A DNA stretch of 64,000 nucleotides from Gremmenia infestans. Taxonomy: Eukaryota; Ascomycota; Leotiomycetes; Helotiales; Hamatocanthoscyphaceae. Position 1 is the stretch's first letter, and the number at the start of each line of letters is the position of its first letter. The stretch is from assembly GCA_032629725.1 (NCBI GenBank), contig JAFEVB010000026.1:992001-1056000 (forward strand), read 5' to 3'. A program made the translations under genes and the position numbers. The notes beneath the pieces were generated by a model. The model was not told the DNA's origin, made no database searches, and saw nothing but the letters and a program-made list of their open reading frames with translations. This document shows, piece by piece, positions 33,393 to 45,330 of the stretch.

Positions 33393-33908
33393 GATGAGGA
33401 ACTGCTGACGAGGTTCTAGAGATAGAAAGCGACCCAGGAAAAGAGACAGCTTATGGGTTCGTGGAAGCCTGATTCTTTTAATGATAGTCAACTCCAAACA
33501 GCCTCAAGGCAGAAGCCATTTTATATAATCACGATGGACAAGGCAGACGAACATCACGGAAATGCGGCGGAATCAGCCTCCTTAGAATTCGTGGATTACC
33601 AGTAAATACTCATTATTTACGAGGTTCCGGGGCGGAGGGCTGATGCCGCTGAGGCCGGACGCCCGGAGCCGATGATGTGGCATGTATGGCGTGGCAGCCT
33701 GCGCTTCGCTTCGTGTTAAAGGGGGCTTAGCGCCCCACTTTCGATGATCTGGCGACTGTTATTGGCCAACTCGTAAAGCTGGGCCACCAGACCTTCACGG
33801 CGTACACCAGTCATCTGGTATATATCAAAATAGAAATATATCAATCGAATCTCATCCTACTTATATTCTAGGAACGCATAATCCCTTCTATTTGATATGT
33901 CGGACTAC
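33393..33908. other. Spacer between the small membrane protein and the PhyH gene
   Basis: About 500 bases upstream of the small membrane protein gene and downstream of the PhyH stop. GC-richer patch near 33630-33740; no gene or RNA seen. Confidence 0.35.
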
Positions 33909-35001
33909 CTAAGACGTCTTAACAGTCTCTTGGGATTCATCAACATCTTCTGGCGCATCATAGTCACCAGCCAAATACTTATAAGGCTGGATGAAGTCTA
34001 CAAATCCAATATTAGGACTCGAAACCGTATAACCCATTCTCGCCTGAACTTTATAAGACCACGAAAGGACTTCTTCAGTGCTATATGAGAGGTATGCGTT
34101 TTCCTATTTGTCTGATTAGCTAACGTGGATGATTTGACGGAAGCAATTTAGGGGATCGTAACCTACCTCTGTTCGTAAGTATCCTCGACAGAAGAAGAGA
34201 CCATGCATTGGGCGCTTTTGATCTTGCGTCAAGTTGTGACCTCCTGCGTGGTAGAGGCCCCCCAGAAAACAAAGAGAGTCTCCAACATTCATCTCCGCAT
34301 ATACTGCTTCCTCGACTTTTGGTACTCTGTCGGAGTCCCAAAGGTGCGATCCCGGAACGGCCTTTGATACGTTATTATACATACACCACGAGTTTGCGGA
34401 ATTTACCTACTAGTGTAGCACCATTCTCATAAGTGGTATCAATGCCAGGAACCAAGAAAGCAAGCGAAACATCTGACCCGACTTGGTATCCAGTCTTAGT
34501 CTGATCCAAATGGGCGACATGGTGATTCTTATCATCGCGATGGAGTCTCTGCGCTTTACCACCAGGCCCGATCTCCATAGTCAGAGCAGTGTTGATAATT
34601 GCATTGCTGGTGTAAACATGCTTGGTTTCCCCATAGTAGTTATGCGTCGTCTTGTCCACAAACACAGACAGGATCTTGTCGACCAGTGGATCGACAAGCC
34701 ACTCGTCGCGGTAAGTCTTGCTTCGGGCGGTAAGACGAGTACACCGTCGTGTCTCGGGCGGAAACAGGTCACCCTGAGTTGCATAAGCCGATGGTCATCA
34801 AGGACATAGAACGTGGTAATCTACCTTCCAAGGCTTGTCGTTGTCTAGGTAGGGTCTCGTATCTGCGTTCACTCGTTCAACGGCCTCGCGAGATGCAAAA
34901 TTCTTGATAATGACACCTCCATCTTCGATGATAGCTTGGATGATTTTATCTACCTCTGCCCGGTCGATTCGCTGCAGGGACGGTCTTTCGATAGAGCCCA
35001 T
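33909..35001 (-). CDS. Phytanoyl-CoA dioxygenase (PhyH) family protein
   Basis: Four exons: 35001-34825, 34773-34411, 34361-34167 and 34103-33909 (309 aa, ending in TAG). The 2OG/Fe(II) site shows as QRLHRDDKNHH (HxD) and a distal His in LYHAGGHN. Other family blocks are RRCTRLTARSKTYRDEWL, GATLAVPGSHLW and FFCRGYLRTEENAYLSYS. It resembles the subgroup that includes secondary-metabolite oxygenases such as the fumitremorgin endoperoxidase FtmF and AsqJ. No biosynthetic core enzyme lies within the window, so the substrate is unknown. All introns are about 50-63 bp and in phase. The FtmF comparison is by family resemblance, not alignment. Confidence 0.88.
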
Positions 35002-38000
35002 GGTGAAGATTGAATGCCGAATTTAATGTTACAAGCCTAATTAAATGCATGTAGCCAGACAGGACATTAATCGACGCAAACGCAAGCTTCTTAAGTTCAG
35101 AACGTTAAGTATCCTTATCGGATATCGATGGTGAAGTCAATAGCCATTGATAGTGGGATAGGGAGAGGTTATCTATTTGCGGTTAGTAGTCCTTTTGCCT
35201 CCCCGCACTTAGGAAAGGCAAGTCATCCCGACCGAAGTATATCCCACCTTTGTTTATGAATTTCGAGTACAGCTAAAGCAGTATGCGACCAATTTGAAAC
35301 AAAAGTTCTTTTATAATGGATCTGATTGATATTTTCGGCTTCTGACGAGATTCTATTGATCTAGCAACAGCCAAGGCTTCACTATTTGTCTCGCGGTGCT
35401 AGACTTTGGATGAGGGTCCGAGTAAATCTAAAACCTTACAATACACGTGTAAGAGTTATTGCAGACCTAGGGAATTTCTATAAATAGCCTACTTTCCCTC
35501 AAACCTCCGAGAAAGCATTAAGCAATGATGGCAAAAAATTCAAGTTGGCCAAACTTCGAACTGCAAGCGCACTCCACTTTTCCTGCGTCAACATTGTGAT
35601 AGATACTAATTCCATCCAATAAACCTTTATGTAAACCCGTCCGCTGATCACTTTGGGACGGCTTAGGATTTAGATATCCTTTTGCTATATATAGTGACTT
35701 TCGAGTCATAACGTCATAAAAGTAGGCCTCTTGCAGGGTTGTTTGACATCTTTTCCTAGTCTGGGCGATTCAAAGTCTGATAATATCATAGCAGGCAGGA
35801 GCCCCATATCGTGCCACATAAGCAAAAATCACTTGTGGTAAGTAAAAAGCATTCTGGGGGTATAGGCTTGACGCCGGCAAGAGATGCCAACTTGGGCTGT
35901 CACCCATATACCATTACAGGTAGATCAGAGTTTGGCTGATTAAGGCCTATGTAATAATAAATGAACACATAGATCGCAGAATGGGTATTTCCGCTTGTAA
36001 GGTATTAACACGTCTAGAAAGTAAAGAGTTGACACTAAAAGTTGTTAGAAAAAAATAGAAAGTCACTTTGAATTCCTGAGTTGCTTAGAGGAAATGCAAG
36101 TGACAACTAGGCACACGCTGACTAATATACTATGTTGGTCTTCGCAAGCTTCTCCAACTAGGCCATGATGACTAGGCTCTATACTATTATGGAATTAACA
36201 ACTAGCGGAGAAGTATCGCGTATGTCATGTCAGGGAGAGTTTTCGTGGCATGATCTGGCGATTCTTATGAGTGTAGGTCTCTCTTTTGATCACAAACCTC
36301 GTAGACTAACAGAGATATCCAGAGCCCACATAAATCGCATATTAAGATATGCAACGAACCATCGAAGCTATCTTAAAAAAAGGTTCAATTGAGCTTAGGT
36401 GCCAAAGTTAACACTTGTTTATGAATCCAGAGCGCGGAGCTAGAAAAGCGTGCTTGATATAAGTAGGCAAGAATGCACTATCCTATCGGCTAGCAACTTT
36501 TACACTTTGCAAATATCATGGCTTATTCGAATATTCATGGCTCCTTATATACAAATTTCAGTAAACCTTAATAAAGAGCAAATAGATACGATGAGAAAGT
36601 TTAACGAAACTAGTATTCGTATAATATCCGTATAGAAAGACTTTGAAATATGCCACTCGAGAGGATGCGCTTAGTAGGTCAATCTATTAACAGGTCCCTT
36701 CTTATAAGGTAGGCCGTTGAAAATATTCCCCCGTTTCTTTTAGACGAGTCTTGAGATTTATGCCTAATTCGGAGATTTTAGATACGGGTCTTTCTTGAAA
36801 TATCTACCCCAGACTGTAATCAATGCCACATCTCACAACGTCTCAGCTGCTACTCAGGAGTCTTAAACGCTGACTGTATAGAGGAAACATGGACAGTAGT
36901 AACGCATTTTATGAAGAATTCCCGGAAAGCCTTCCCGCTAATATTTTGCATTTTCTCCGATGAGAGGAGGTTTCTATAGAATATTTCTAATTTTGACGAC
37001 CAAATACGTACGGTTTGCTTGCATTTAAACAACTTCGATTGTAGATTTTGCATCTATTAGAATGGCAGGCACCTCTACTTCTATGTTCTCAGAGGCGCGC
37101 GTGGCTTATCAGTTTACGTATCAAGCGACCTTCCGCTTTGGTCAACCCCTTTTCTGTCATTCGGCCCCAACATCACCAAGTAACGTTACAAACACTTTCC
37201 CACACAGTTTTCCCACCCAACTCTATAGCCCTACTCACATTACTATTACCCCAGAAAGCGCCACCATGCTTCGCTAAGAAACATTTCCCGTCGTTGATCG
37301 TCTCGTAAGGGCAATGATTGACATTCGGGGAGCAAGGGGCCGCACTTCACTCGGATGACCCTGAGGATCTTCCTATCTAGTCTATGGCATCTATGGCGCC
37401 TATGGCACACGCGACGTTACCGTGCAACGCGTCGCCTCGAACACCGTGGTTTCAACTCGTTACCAAAAGTACATTCTAGGAAGGAACTGATCACCGGATG
37501 AGATGCTTGAAGTCCTAATACGCCGCTATCATCTGAACAGTAGCTCAGATAATACTAGATACCAGATATTGAGACAAATGTGGATGGTAGTTCATATTGT
37601 AGCCTGGCTCCTACGTTTTGTGTCACCTGGGGCGGAAATGAGAGACACTTCAGCTTTCCCTTACGTCAAATTACTGGATCTCTTAACTTGTGCCCTCCAT
37701 AGCGTATGAATCGAGTAAACTAGTAAATAATCTTAACGTTAATCTGGCACGAGCTCCGAGTAATCCAAATATCAGATGTGATTGTTACACCTACACATCT
37801 TTAATGCTACCGTTCCTTTGTAGAGTATCCTCTGTATGTTACAGAGTAACTCGCAGATTGGAGTGCGAGCACCATTAGGGAAGCCTCCATCTATCATGTA
37901 TATATTGCACTATAACCCCGAGATCAAGGATCCAGAGACTCTAAGTCCTGCCTATCAGTTTCTTGTTCTTTTTATATACTTCGCAAATCTCATTATTGTT

Positions 38001-38033
38001 TCTTCCCTCCTTCATCTACGCCTTATCTCAGAC
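35002..38033. other. 3-kb gene-poor AT-rich region
   Basis: The longest stretch without a gene. It contains the PhyH promoter at one end and the chitinase promoter at the other (TTTATATA at 37971-37978, about 56 bases before the chitinase ATG). Open frames of 60-86 codons inside it are on both strands and carry no known motif. The sequence is AT-rich with many TAA/TAG/TTA triplets, as expected of decayed or RIP-mutated repeats. No transposon protein could be recognised. Confidence 0.45.
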
Positions 38034-39443
38034 ATGGAAACATATCTCAGAGGCTTATGCCTTACGAGCTTGCTCGCTTTCATACCGTTGACCTACGCTG
38101 GATTCAGCTCCTCGTCCTCTAGTAACTTAGCTGTTTACTGGGGTGAGTAGCCTATGAGAACATGCAAGAAGAGTTTAGTTACTAATTACTAAAAGGACAA
38201 AATTCTTACGGTCAAGGAACCGGCTCTCTTGCTCAACAGAGATTGTCATACTATTGTGCAAGTATGTAAATGAGACACGCCCTCTATAGATACAAATGAC
38301 TAACCGAAAGTAGATTCTGCTGTCGATGTAAGCAATAGGAACTGTACTTCAATTTAGCTAGTCTAACAGAACAGATCATACCCCTTGCATTTCTCACAAC
38401 CATCACAGATCCTAGTCTTAATTTCGCCAACGCTGGTAATAACTGCACTGCAGCCTCAGGATCTAACCTTTTCTCGTGTCCCCAACTTGAGTAATTACCC
38501 AGCTTTGGTCTTCATTCCTGCGCTAAACAAAAATAGAGAGGATATTGCTACTTGCCAGTCAACCTATGGGAAAACCATCCTTCTGTCCGTAGGTGGATCT
38601 ACATATACCGAAGGTGGTTTCACATCCTCGGATGCTGCAGTAGCAGCTGCAAGTAATATCTGGGATATCTTCGGCCCTCCAACTTCATCTTCTGTTACGC
38701 GCCCCTTTGGCACCTCAGTAATCGATGGCTTTGACTTCGACTTCGAATCTACTGTTCAAAACATGGTTCCATTTGCCAATCAACTTCGCTCCCTAATGAC
38801 CGCTTCTTCATCATCTACCGGAAAGCAATATATCTTGACTGCTGCACCCCAGTGCCCATACCCGGATGCGGCGGACGGAAGCATGCTTGCCGGAGCAGTA
38901 TCTTTTGATGCAATATTCATCCAGTTTTACAATAATTACTGTGGCGTGCAATCGTACACAGTTGGCTCTAGCACGCAGAACAATTTCAACTTCGATACCT
39001 GGGACAACTGGGCAAAAACAGTGTCTCTGAATCCAGACGTTAAAGTACTTCTTGGCATTCCCGGAAACACCGGTGGAGGTTCTGGCTACGAGACAGGTAC
39101 TACACTTGCAGCAGTCATTGCTTATTCGAAAAGCTTTTCCAGCTTTGGGGGTGTGATGATTTGGGATATGAGTCAAGCGTATTCGAATTCTGGTTTCATA
39201 GATGGTGTCACCAGCGATCTTGCAGCTCCGGCATCTACTACGGTTGGAACAACCCTTACTACTTCTACGACAAAGCTAATAACAACAGCGACGACGACGA
39301 CGACGGGGAGTGCAACGCCAACGAATACAGGTTTAGTGAACCAGTGGAATCAATGCGGAGGACAAGGTTGGACGGGAGGAACTCAATGTATTGCTCCGTA
39401 TGTTTGCACGGCTCAAAGCGTTTGGTACTCGATGTGCGAGTGA
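38034..39443 (+). CDS. Secreted GH18 class III chitinase with C-terminal CBM1
   Basis: Five exons: 38034-38142, 38196-38261, 38314-38327, 38375-38490 and 38537-39443 (403 aa). The signal peptide (LTSLLAFIPLTYAG) leads into NLAVYWGQNSYGQGTGSLAQ, the typical class III start. The catalytic motif is DGFDFDFE, with the Glu as proton donor. The barrel is followed by a Thr-rich linker and a cellulose-binding-type CBM1 with CGGQGWTGGTQC and a final C-x-aromatic pattern ending YSMCE. CBM1 commonly binds cellulose but also chitin. This architecture degrades chitin outside the cell, in wall remodelling, mycoparasitism or scavenging. One exon is only 14 bp. Each splice keeps phase. Confidence 0.92.
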
Positions 39444-39639
39444 TTTGGATGTCATACAAGCTCATGTGCAGGACGTGGCTTAGAATTTTGATGATCTTGT
39501 CATGTGATTATGTCCCCTTTTCTTGCTGCCGGGGCTGTGTTCTCGCTTCATGTATATAAATAATGCTTTTGGACAGAGAAAATTGTTATTGATTACAACG
39601 ATTACAATGATTACCTGCAGTAGCTGTGGTAGATTTTCT

Positions 39640-41365
39640 TCAGGTTAGCAACATCCTTAGTGCTTCTGCCAAAACTTTCACGTTATGTGCCCCTTTGTAA
39701 ATAGACTTTGGCTTTCTCCTCGTCCCCATAAGTTCATGTACGGCAATTTGTGCTGCACGCACACTATACTCAACAGTAAAGACTGTGTCCTCTGGAATCT
39801 CCAAATATTGCCCAAGCAAAGCTAAATTTGTGCTTCCCTTCGGAATAACTGGCGGCCTATCTCCTATCTTCCGTGTCAAGAACTGAGAAGTGATATAAGG
39901 CAACATGGACGGGATTGTGATGGATGTGGCAAGAGTAGGCTGCTCAGGAAATTGCAAATGGCCTAGCAGTTCCTTGAGAATTTCTTTTCCTGAGCATTCT
40001 GACATTGGTTTCTTGACGAAATCACCGATGTGCGCAGAGAAAAGCCCATGAACCCCAGAAGGCTTGAGTATTGGTTGAGGAAATGAGGCTGATGGGGGAC
40101 AACTATGCTCATCAACCAAGCACTGTCTTTAAAAGTTACCAGTGCTCCAGTTCCAGCTTTGTCGCCAGACCATTTCTCGTATCGTTCCATGAAGCTAGGG
40201 TCCTTCAGCGTGACCGTAAAAGATAGCTAATTACTTTCCTCGACGCGACTGTAGAAGTTTGTTCGATTGCCGAATTCACTCCAGAACTGAGGGTTGTTCT
40301 CCGAATTTGCTAAGGTAGACCAAAGTTCCCATGAGCCATCAGGTGCAGTCTTAGCTACTTCTGGTGAAGGGAGAGGATTGGAAGGGCTAGTGTTGCGGCC
40401 AATAGAAGAGCAAGCTGTCATTGAACCCAATGTCACCATAACAACATCATGGAGCTCCACATGGATAAGGCCTGTAGCCCCAGTCTTGGAGGACGCAAAA
40501 TGAATCTCGCTTGCAGTCACTTTTTCCGTAGAGCGAAAAGAGTGTGAGTTGACTTTTGTTTCTACAATCCATGTTAGAGTAACAGGGTAGAGGTTATTGA
40601 TGATCAACTTACCATAGCGGAAATCTACACCTTGAGCCTTTAGATACGTCTCGATTGGTCGAATGACAGAATCATATTGGTTATACGGGGTGCGGTCCAC
40701 TCCGGCTAGTGTGTTTATGCGAGGAAACTCCTGGATGAACCGATGCAGATAGCGCCTGAACTCAACTGCGCTATGCCACGGCTCAAAAGCAAACCTGCAA
40801 GAAATCAGTTCTTACTATCCGTCGACTGTGTTTGTTCATCACATTGTGTCCCACGTATACCAAAACTTCGTCTGAAAGAAGGATTTATCAAAACACTCGT
40901 CAATGCGCTTAGCTCCCAGCGTCTTCTCGGTCCTTCCAACTTAGGACCCATGCTTTCGACATTGAGAATTTCCGGTCCACTTTCTCCTTTGCCAACCAGC
41001 CTTGCATGGGCGTGGGTTTTGTTGCCAGGAATTGCATCAAACTCATCCAGTTCTTGCTTGACGGTTTTTGAGGGGTCTGTGAGAGATGGGACTATCGAAA
41101 GAAGATCATATATGCACAGGTAGCTAAAATTCAGCATCCTCCCTCCACGAAGCACATATACATTCTCGGATTCTCCGGCACCGTCCATTGAGCCTCCTGG
41201 TGAAGAGCCAGACTCAATAATATGGATCTGGTTTGCTGGTACACCTGCATCATGAACAAGATGAACGGCTGCTGCTAGAGATGCAATGCCTCCACCAACT
41301 AGATAAGCATTGGTGTTCTTTGACCATTTGGTGTGTTGACCTTGATGAATGTTTCCGTGCGGCAT
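39640..41365 (-). pseudogene. Oleate hydratase (MCRA family), broken
   Basis: The N-terminus has the FAD-binding motif LVGGGIASLAAAVHLVHD and LRGGRMLNFSYLC, hallmarks of fatty acid hydratases that add water to the 9-10 double bond of oleate. After VESMGPKLEG the frame shifts to TLGAKRIDECFDKSFFQ. A spliced exon then gives FAFEPWHSAVEFRRYLHR and RTPYNQYDSVIRP. A TAG at 40227-40229 (minus sense) follows VEESN; family members have Trp there (SKWxSFTVTLKDP), and SFTVTLKDPSF continues in the same frame. A further one-base shift after HQPHFLNQ joins GLFSAHIGDFVKKPMSECSGKEIL. At least three lesions exist. No intact copy is seen in the window. The remnant lies between the chitinase and M35 protease genes. 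Confidence 0.85.
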
Positions 41366-42895
41366 ATCTCAAATACTCTGGATAGTTCTTGTTCGAAATA
41401 GTTGTCGCTTGTTAATTTGACTTGAATTGATTTCTATGGGAAAAGATAGATGTCATTTCTAATAGATATACTTACAATACTTATATACCGTGAGTCTTTC
41501 AAGACCAGTCTCATGATTGAAACATATGGTCATTATGATCACCATGATCACCTGATATATTTCCGGGAGCAAAAAACATGTGTTCGCATAGTAACATGTG
41601 ATAATCACCACAACTAAAAGCTCCACACGTGAAAGAGGAATGATAATATGAATATAGTGTTATATTTGTTAGTCGTTAGAGATTTTTGCGTTCTTAAAAT
41701 CGCAAAGAACTTCTCTAGATCTTCTGAGATAAAATCACTGCCAACTTCTTATATTACGACCGTAGCACTAAAATCCATATTTTAGCCTTGATCTATTTAA
41801 TGCTTAGTGATATCACTTTTAGGGGCCACATCTTCCCTCTAACTTTAGTTCTCGACTTCGCGCTTCTCTTTATTGTTCTGTGTCATAAGTACTCTTATCT
41901 TGCTTTGCGGCTCGCCGGCTCCCTTCGGCCTACTAAGAAATTATCGCAGCCAAGCAAGCATCTTATGATCTATATAGGTATAATAATACTATATTAACAT
42001 TTACATTTGATACCGGTTAGTTTTTGTAAAAACTTTAGCTTTCAGGGGTAACGACCTTTGAATAAGGCAAAAATAGCCCCAAATGGGTAAGATATGCAAG
42101 TCTTGGCGCTAAGCTAAGTCTAAAAAGGTTATCCGGAGGTAATTAGGCGTACAACTGCCGGACCGAGTTTCATACAGTATCACAAACCTCCTTCCTATTC
42201 TCGTTTCTGAACCCGAAATGCAATTTACTTAGTGGGAGATTTACTCACTGACGCTAGGCGGGAGAGGGGTGTCATTGAATGCTAAGCTGCATCCCTTTAA
42301 GCATATTCGTGGAATATAGTTGTGACGGTATACCTATATAGATGCGGTAGAGCTAGAATAAATTAAGCAATCGCATGGCTCGCTTAACCTTACTTGAAAT
42401 TGGCGCTAAAGGGTTTCCCCGCTCTACGAACCGTGGAATCTTTGTTGCCAAGCTTTGATAAGCTCTCCCCCCTCGCTTGTACCTTACATGCCTGCCCAAT
42501 GCGGCATAGTTGATGGTTCTTATCCAACTAGTACCGGTATATATATACGCGGCGAGATCGAGTTGCTGTATAAAGGAACAGCAGCCATTGCCAAGTGATG
42601 CCAAGTGATGCGAAGGCCACCTACAATACTACGCATTCGATCTGCTTGGCAGTTTCTGTCCATGTTATTAGCTGAGTTTCGATAGACGTATCGGAGTTGA
42701 CCTAAACGATTTAGGTCATAAATTCTTTGAGTTATACCGTGGAGGCCGGACATGGGATGAATAGTTGTTATCAATTCAACATGGAAGAATAAGAAAGTAC
42801 TTATATGCTTCCTCCCTCGAAGTGTAGAATAGAAGACCATCCACTCACTCAAACACCGAGCCAAGTTCAAACTTTAAACTCTACGTGATCTCATC
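41366..42895. other. Intergenic, AT-rich
   Basis: About 1.5 kb with no convincing gene. A direct 10-nt repeat (CCAAGTGATG twice) lies at 42591-42610. The last 100 bases hold the deuterolysin promoter and leader. Confidence 0.45.
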
Positions 42896-44089
42896 ATGAT
42901 TTCAAAAGTCCTTCCAGTTCTTGCTCTTGCTGGCGCGGTGATGGCTGTTTGCCCTCTTTCCGTTGAAATTGTTGGAACTGCCGATCATGTTGCTCAAGTC
43001 GCCGTGACAAACAACGGCACTGAGACTATCACTCTCTTCAAGGGCAATACTGTGCTTAGTGATCATGCGACCAAAGATCTAGTGGTGGCTGCGGCAGGTA
43101 CGTTGAACTTCTTCTCATGAGTTCGGGATTTTATTACTCAATAGCTAACGCGATAAATAGATGGAACGACGCTCCCGTTCACTGGTGTTTACATCAACTA
43201 CAAGAAAAGTGGACTCGCAGCCGAGAGTTTCCAGACTCTGGAGCCCGGTCAAACAGTTACCGCTTCTGTGAACGCAGCCAAGAGTTATGAGCTCGCTGGC
43301 GTCACGACGGCTCAAATAACCGCTGTTCAGGGATTTCAATACGTGACAGGATCTGAAGCACCTACCACGTTGGGGGATTTGACATCTTGTGATGACATTA
43401 CCTCAAGTACCGTGACAATCACCCCCGACCAGAACACGGTTGCCAGGTAGGTCTTCAAATGGGCCCATAATAAGTTATTCAAAGCAGTTCTAGTAGCTAA
43501 CTCTTTTCCTAGCGATCACATCTCCAAGCGGGATACACCTAACTTTTCCTCCCGCATCAAGAAGCGCTCTGTAACTTACAGTTCATGCTCCACCTCCCAA
43601 ACCAGTTCCCTCAAGACCAGTGTTTCCCATGCTATCTCCATGTCATCTGCTGCGTACACGGCAGCTGGCTCGGGCGCAGATGACTTCACTACTTGGTTCA
43701 TATCAACTTCCGAGGAAACTAAAGTCCGCTCTATCTACACCGACGTTAAAGGCGTACAGACGACGTCCCCCGAGATATCCTGTACCGACACTTACGGCGA
43801 GTGCTCGGATGGTTCCGCGTTGCTCTTCACAGTCCCACGCGACAACGTCATTGTGCCATGCCCAGACAATGGATTCTGGGACTTCCCGGAGTACGCAACG
43901 ACTTGCTCAGATGATGACTACGACATGGCCGGCAGCATCTTGCATGAGATGACCCATCTCTACGGCACTGACGATTATGCCTATGGCCCAACCGCCGCAA
44001 AAGCACTCACTGCCGCGAAGGCAGCGGCGAATGCGGATACGTATGAGATGTATGCCGGAAGTGTGAGACTTGGTGGATGTACTTCGTAG
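42896..44089 (+). CDS. Secreted deuterolysin, M35 metalloprotease
   Basis: Three exons (42896-43097, 43161-43446, 43513-44089; 354 aa). A signal peptide (VLPVLALAGAVMAV) precedes a propeptide of about 160 residues that ends at Kex2-type KR sites (HISKRD and IKKRSVTYSSC). The mature aspzincin domain has the zinc site LHEMTHLYGTDDYAYG: HExxH plus the GTDDYAYG motif whose Asp is the third ligand. Paired Cys residues (SSCST, ISCTDTYGEC, VPCPDNG, TTCSDDD) suggest disulfides. Deuterolysins cleave small basic proteins and work in secreted proteolysis on protein substrates. The gene ends with TAG. Both introns are about 65 bp and in phase. Confidence 0.93.
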
Positions 44090-45330
44090 ATAAGTTAAAT
44101 GAGATGAGGCAGGGAGATAGGTGGTAGTGGGATGATGTGAGGGTCATTGGAAGGGTTAAGATTTCATTTCTAACAAGTGGCAGTAAATTGATGCACCTTT
44201 GTAGTCAAAGTTATGGTCTGGAGAAACCGAACAGAGACAAAATATGATATCTTCAAGCCACCATTCATTCTCAACCATGTTAATCCAGGTTTGGTGTAAA
44301 GAAAGGCACAGAGCTTTCCATTTACCAATAATTCATAGGTGTAATAAGCCTTTGAAAGCTCCCAGATTTGGTATTCTCACAAGAGAAATTGCCAGACGGT
44401 GACTCCTGATGCGTCGGAAGGTATTTTGTCTTGGATTCTATCATCTATCATGGAGTGACTTGGCAATTTCTCGTGCATCTCGATTGCTAACTCCCAAAAC
44501 CGCTTCGTGACCTCGCACGGAAGCTTATTCCTAAGGCCTTTAGCTTTTTCCGATTCTTGCAAGCTTCGGTGCGGGAACTTGCATATAGATCAATCATGCC
44601 CCTAGGTGATTAATCACACACAAATTGTAGGGGCCAGTATGAAACTTGGGGAGTTATACCCGTAAGCTAGATTGTTGTGTACCAATGAGAGCACATCCCT
44701 GCATTTCTTGGCTTACATGGTATGACACCGCTGAGTCAAGATTCTGCATATTCAAGAGCCGCAAATCGCCTAGGTATGATTTTACAGCTGTATGTATTTG
44801 GATTGGTTCTAGCAAAGGTCGGTGTGGGTTTTGTTCTAAAAGATGGTGAGATCAAACTCCACGTAAGCTAAACCCTTTGAAGAAAGTGTACTCAACCAAT
44901 TGATTGTATTTGCTGGTGACTTGCCAAGCATGTAATCTTCCTAGAAGGGGGAAACTTGCGCCTGGGCGCCGAATCCAAGAGGCGCAATAATTCTATCTAT
45001 ACCCAGGCTTGTAAATTTCTGCTGTTGCTGACAAAATTGCAAAGGTTTCTTTCAGGGATATGAGGATGCAGGTGAAGATGGCAATATAAAATTCTGCAGT
45101 TCTTGCTTACAACCTTGTACGAGGATGGAGGTCAGAAAAGCAGAAGTCCAATAGCGATAGCCATGTGCTTTCGACCAAGACGAAGGCACGTTTGTAGTTC
45201 AATCTCACTTTCGGAGAGCAAGTATATATATGTGTCCCAGACCCGACAATTCCTTCTTCGACTCATCATTCTCCTTTGATTTTCAAGAAAGCCTCATCCT
45301 TCAGTCGTCCAACCTCCAAGTCACATAAAA
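44090..45330. promoter_or_regulatory. Intergenic with TATA-like element upstream of the isochorismatase-like gene
   Basis: About 1.2 kb. A TATATATA run at 45223-45231 sits about 100 bases upstream of the ATG at 45331, a good core-promoter candidate. Upstream nothing else is recognisable. Confidence 0.45.

Noticed and set aside
33897..34088. A 63-codon plus-strand frame downstream of the PhyH stop.
   Set aside because: It overlaps the last exon of PhyH on the opposite strand; splicing there is well supported.
36165..36635. Two short plus-strand frames in the gene desert.
   Set aside because: No domain, no splice partners and no plausible codon pattern; expected by chance in AT-rich DNA.
4406..40229. 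TAG reassigned to tryptophan or read through.
   Set aside because: Intact genes here end in TAG (M35 protease, PhyH, Rab5, TyrRS, MIC60), and the TAG-bearing genes also carry frameshifts or truncations.
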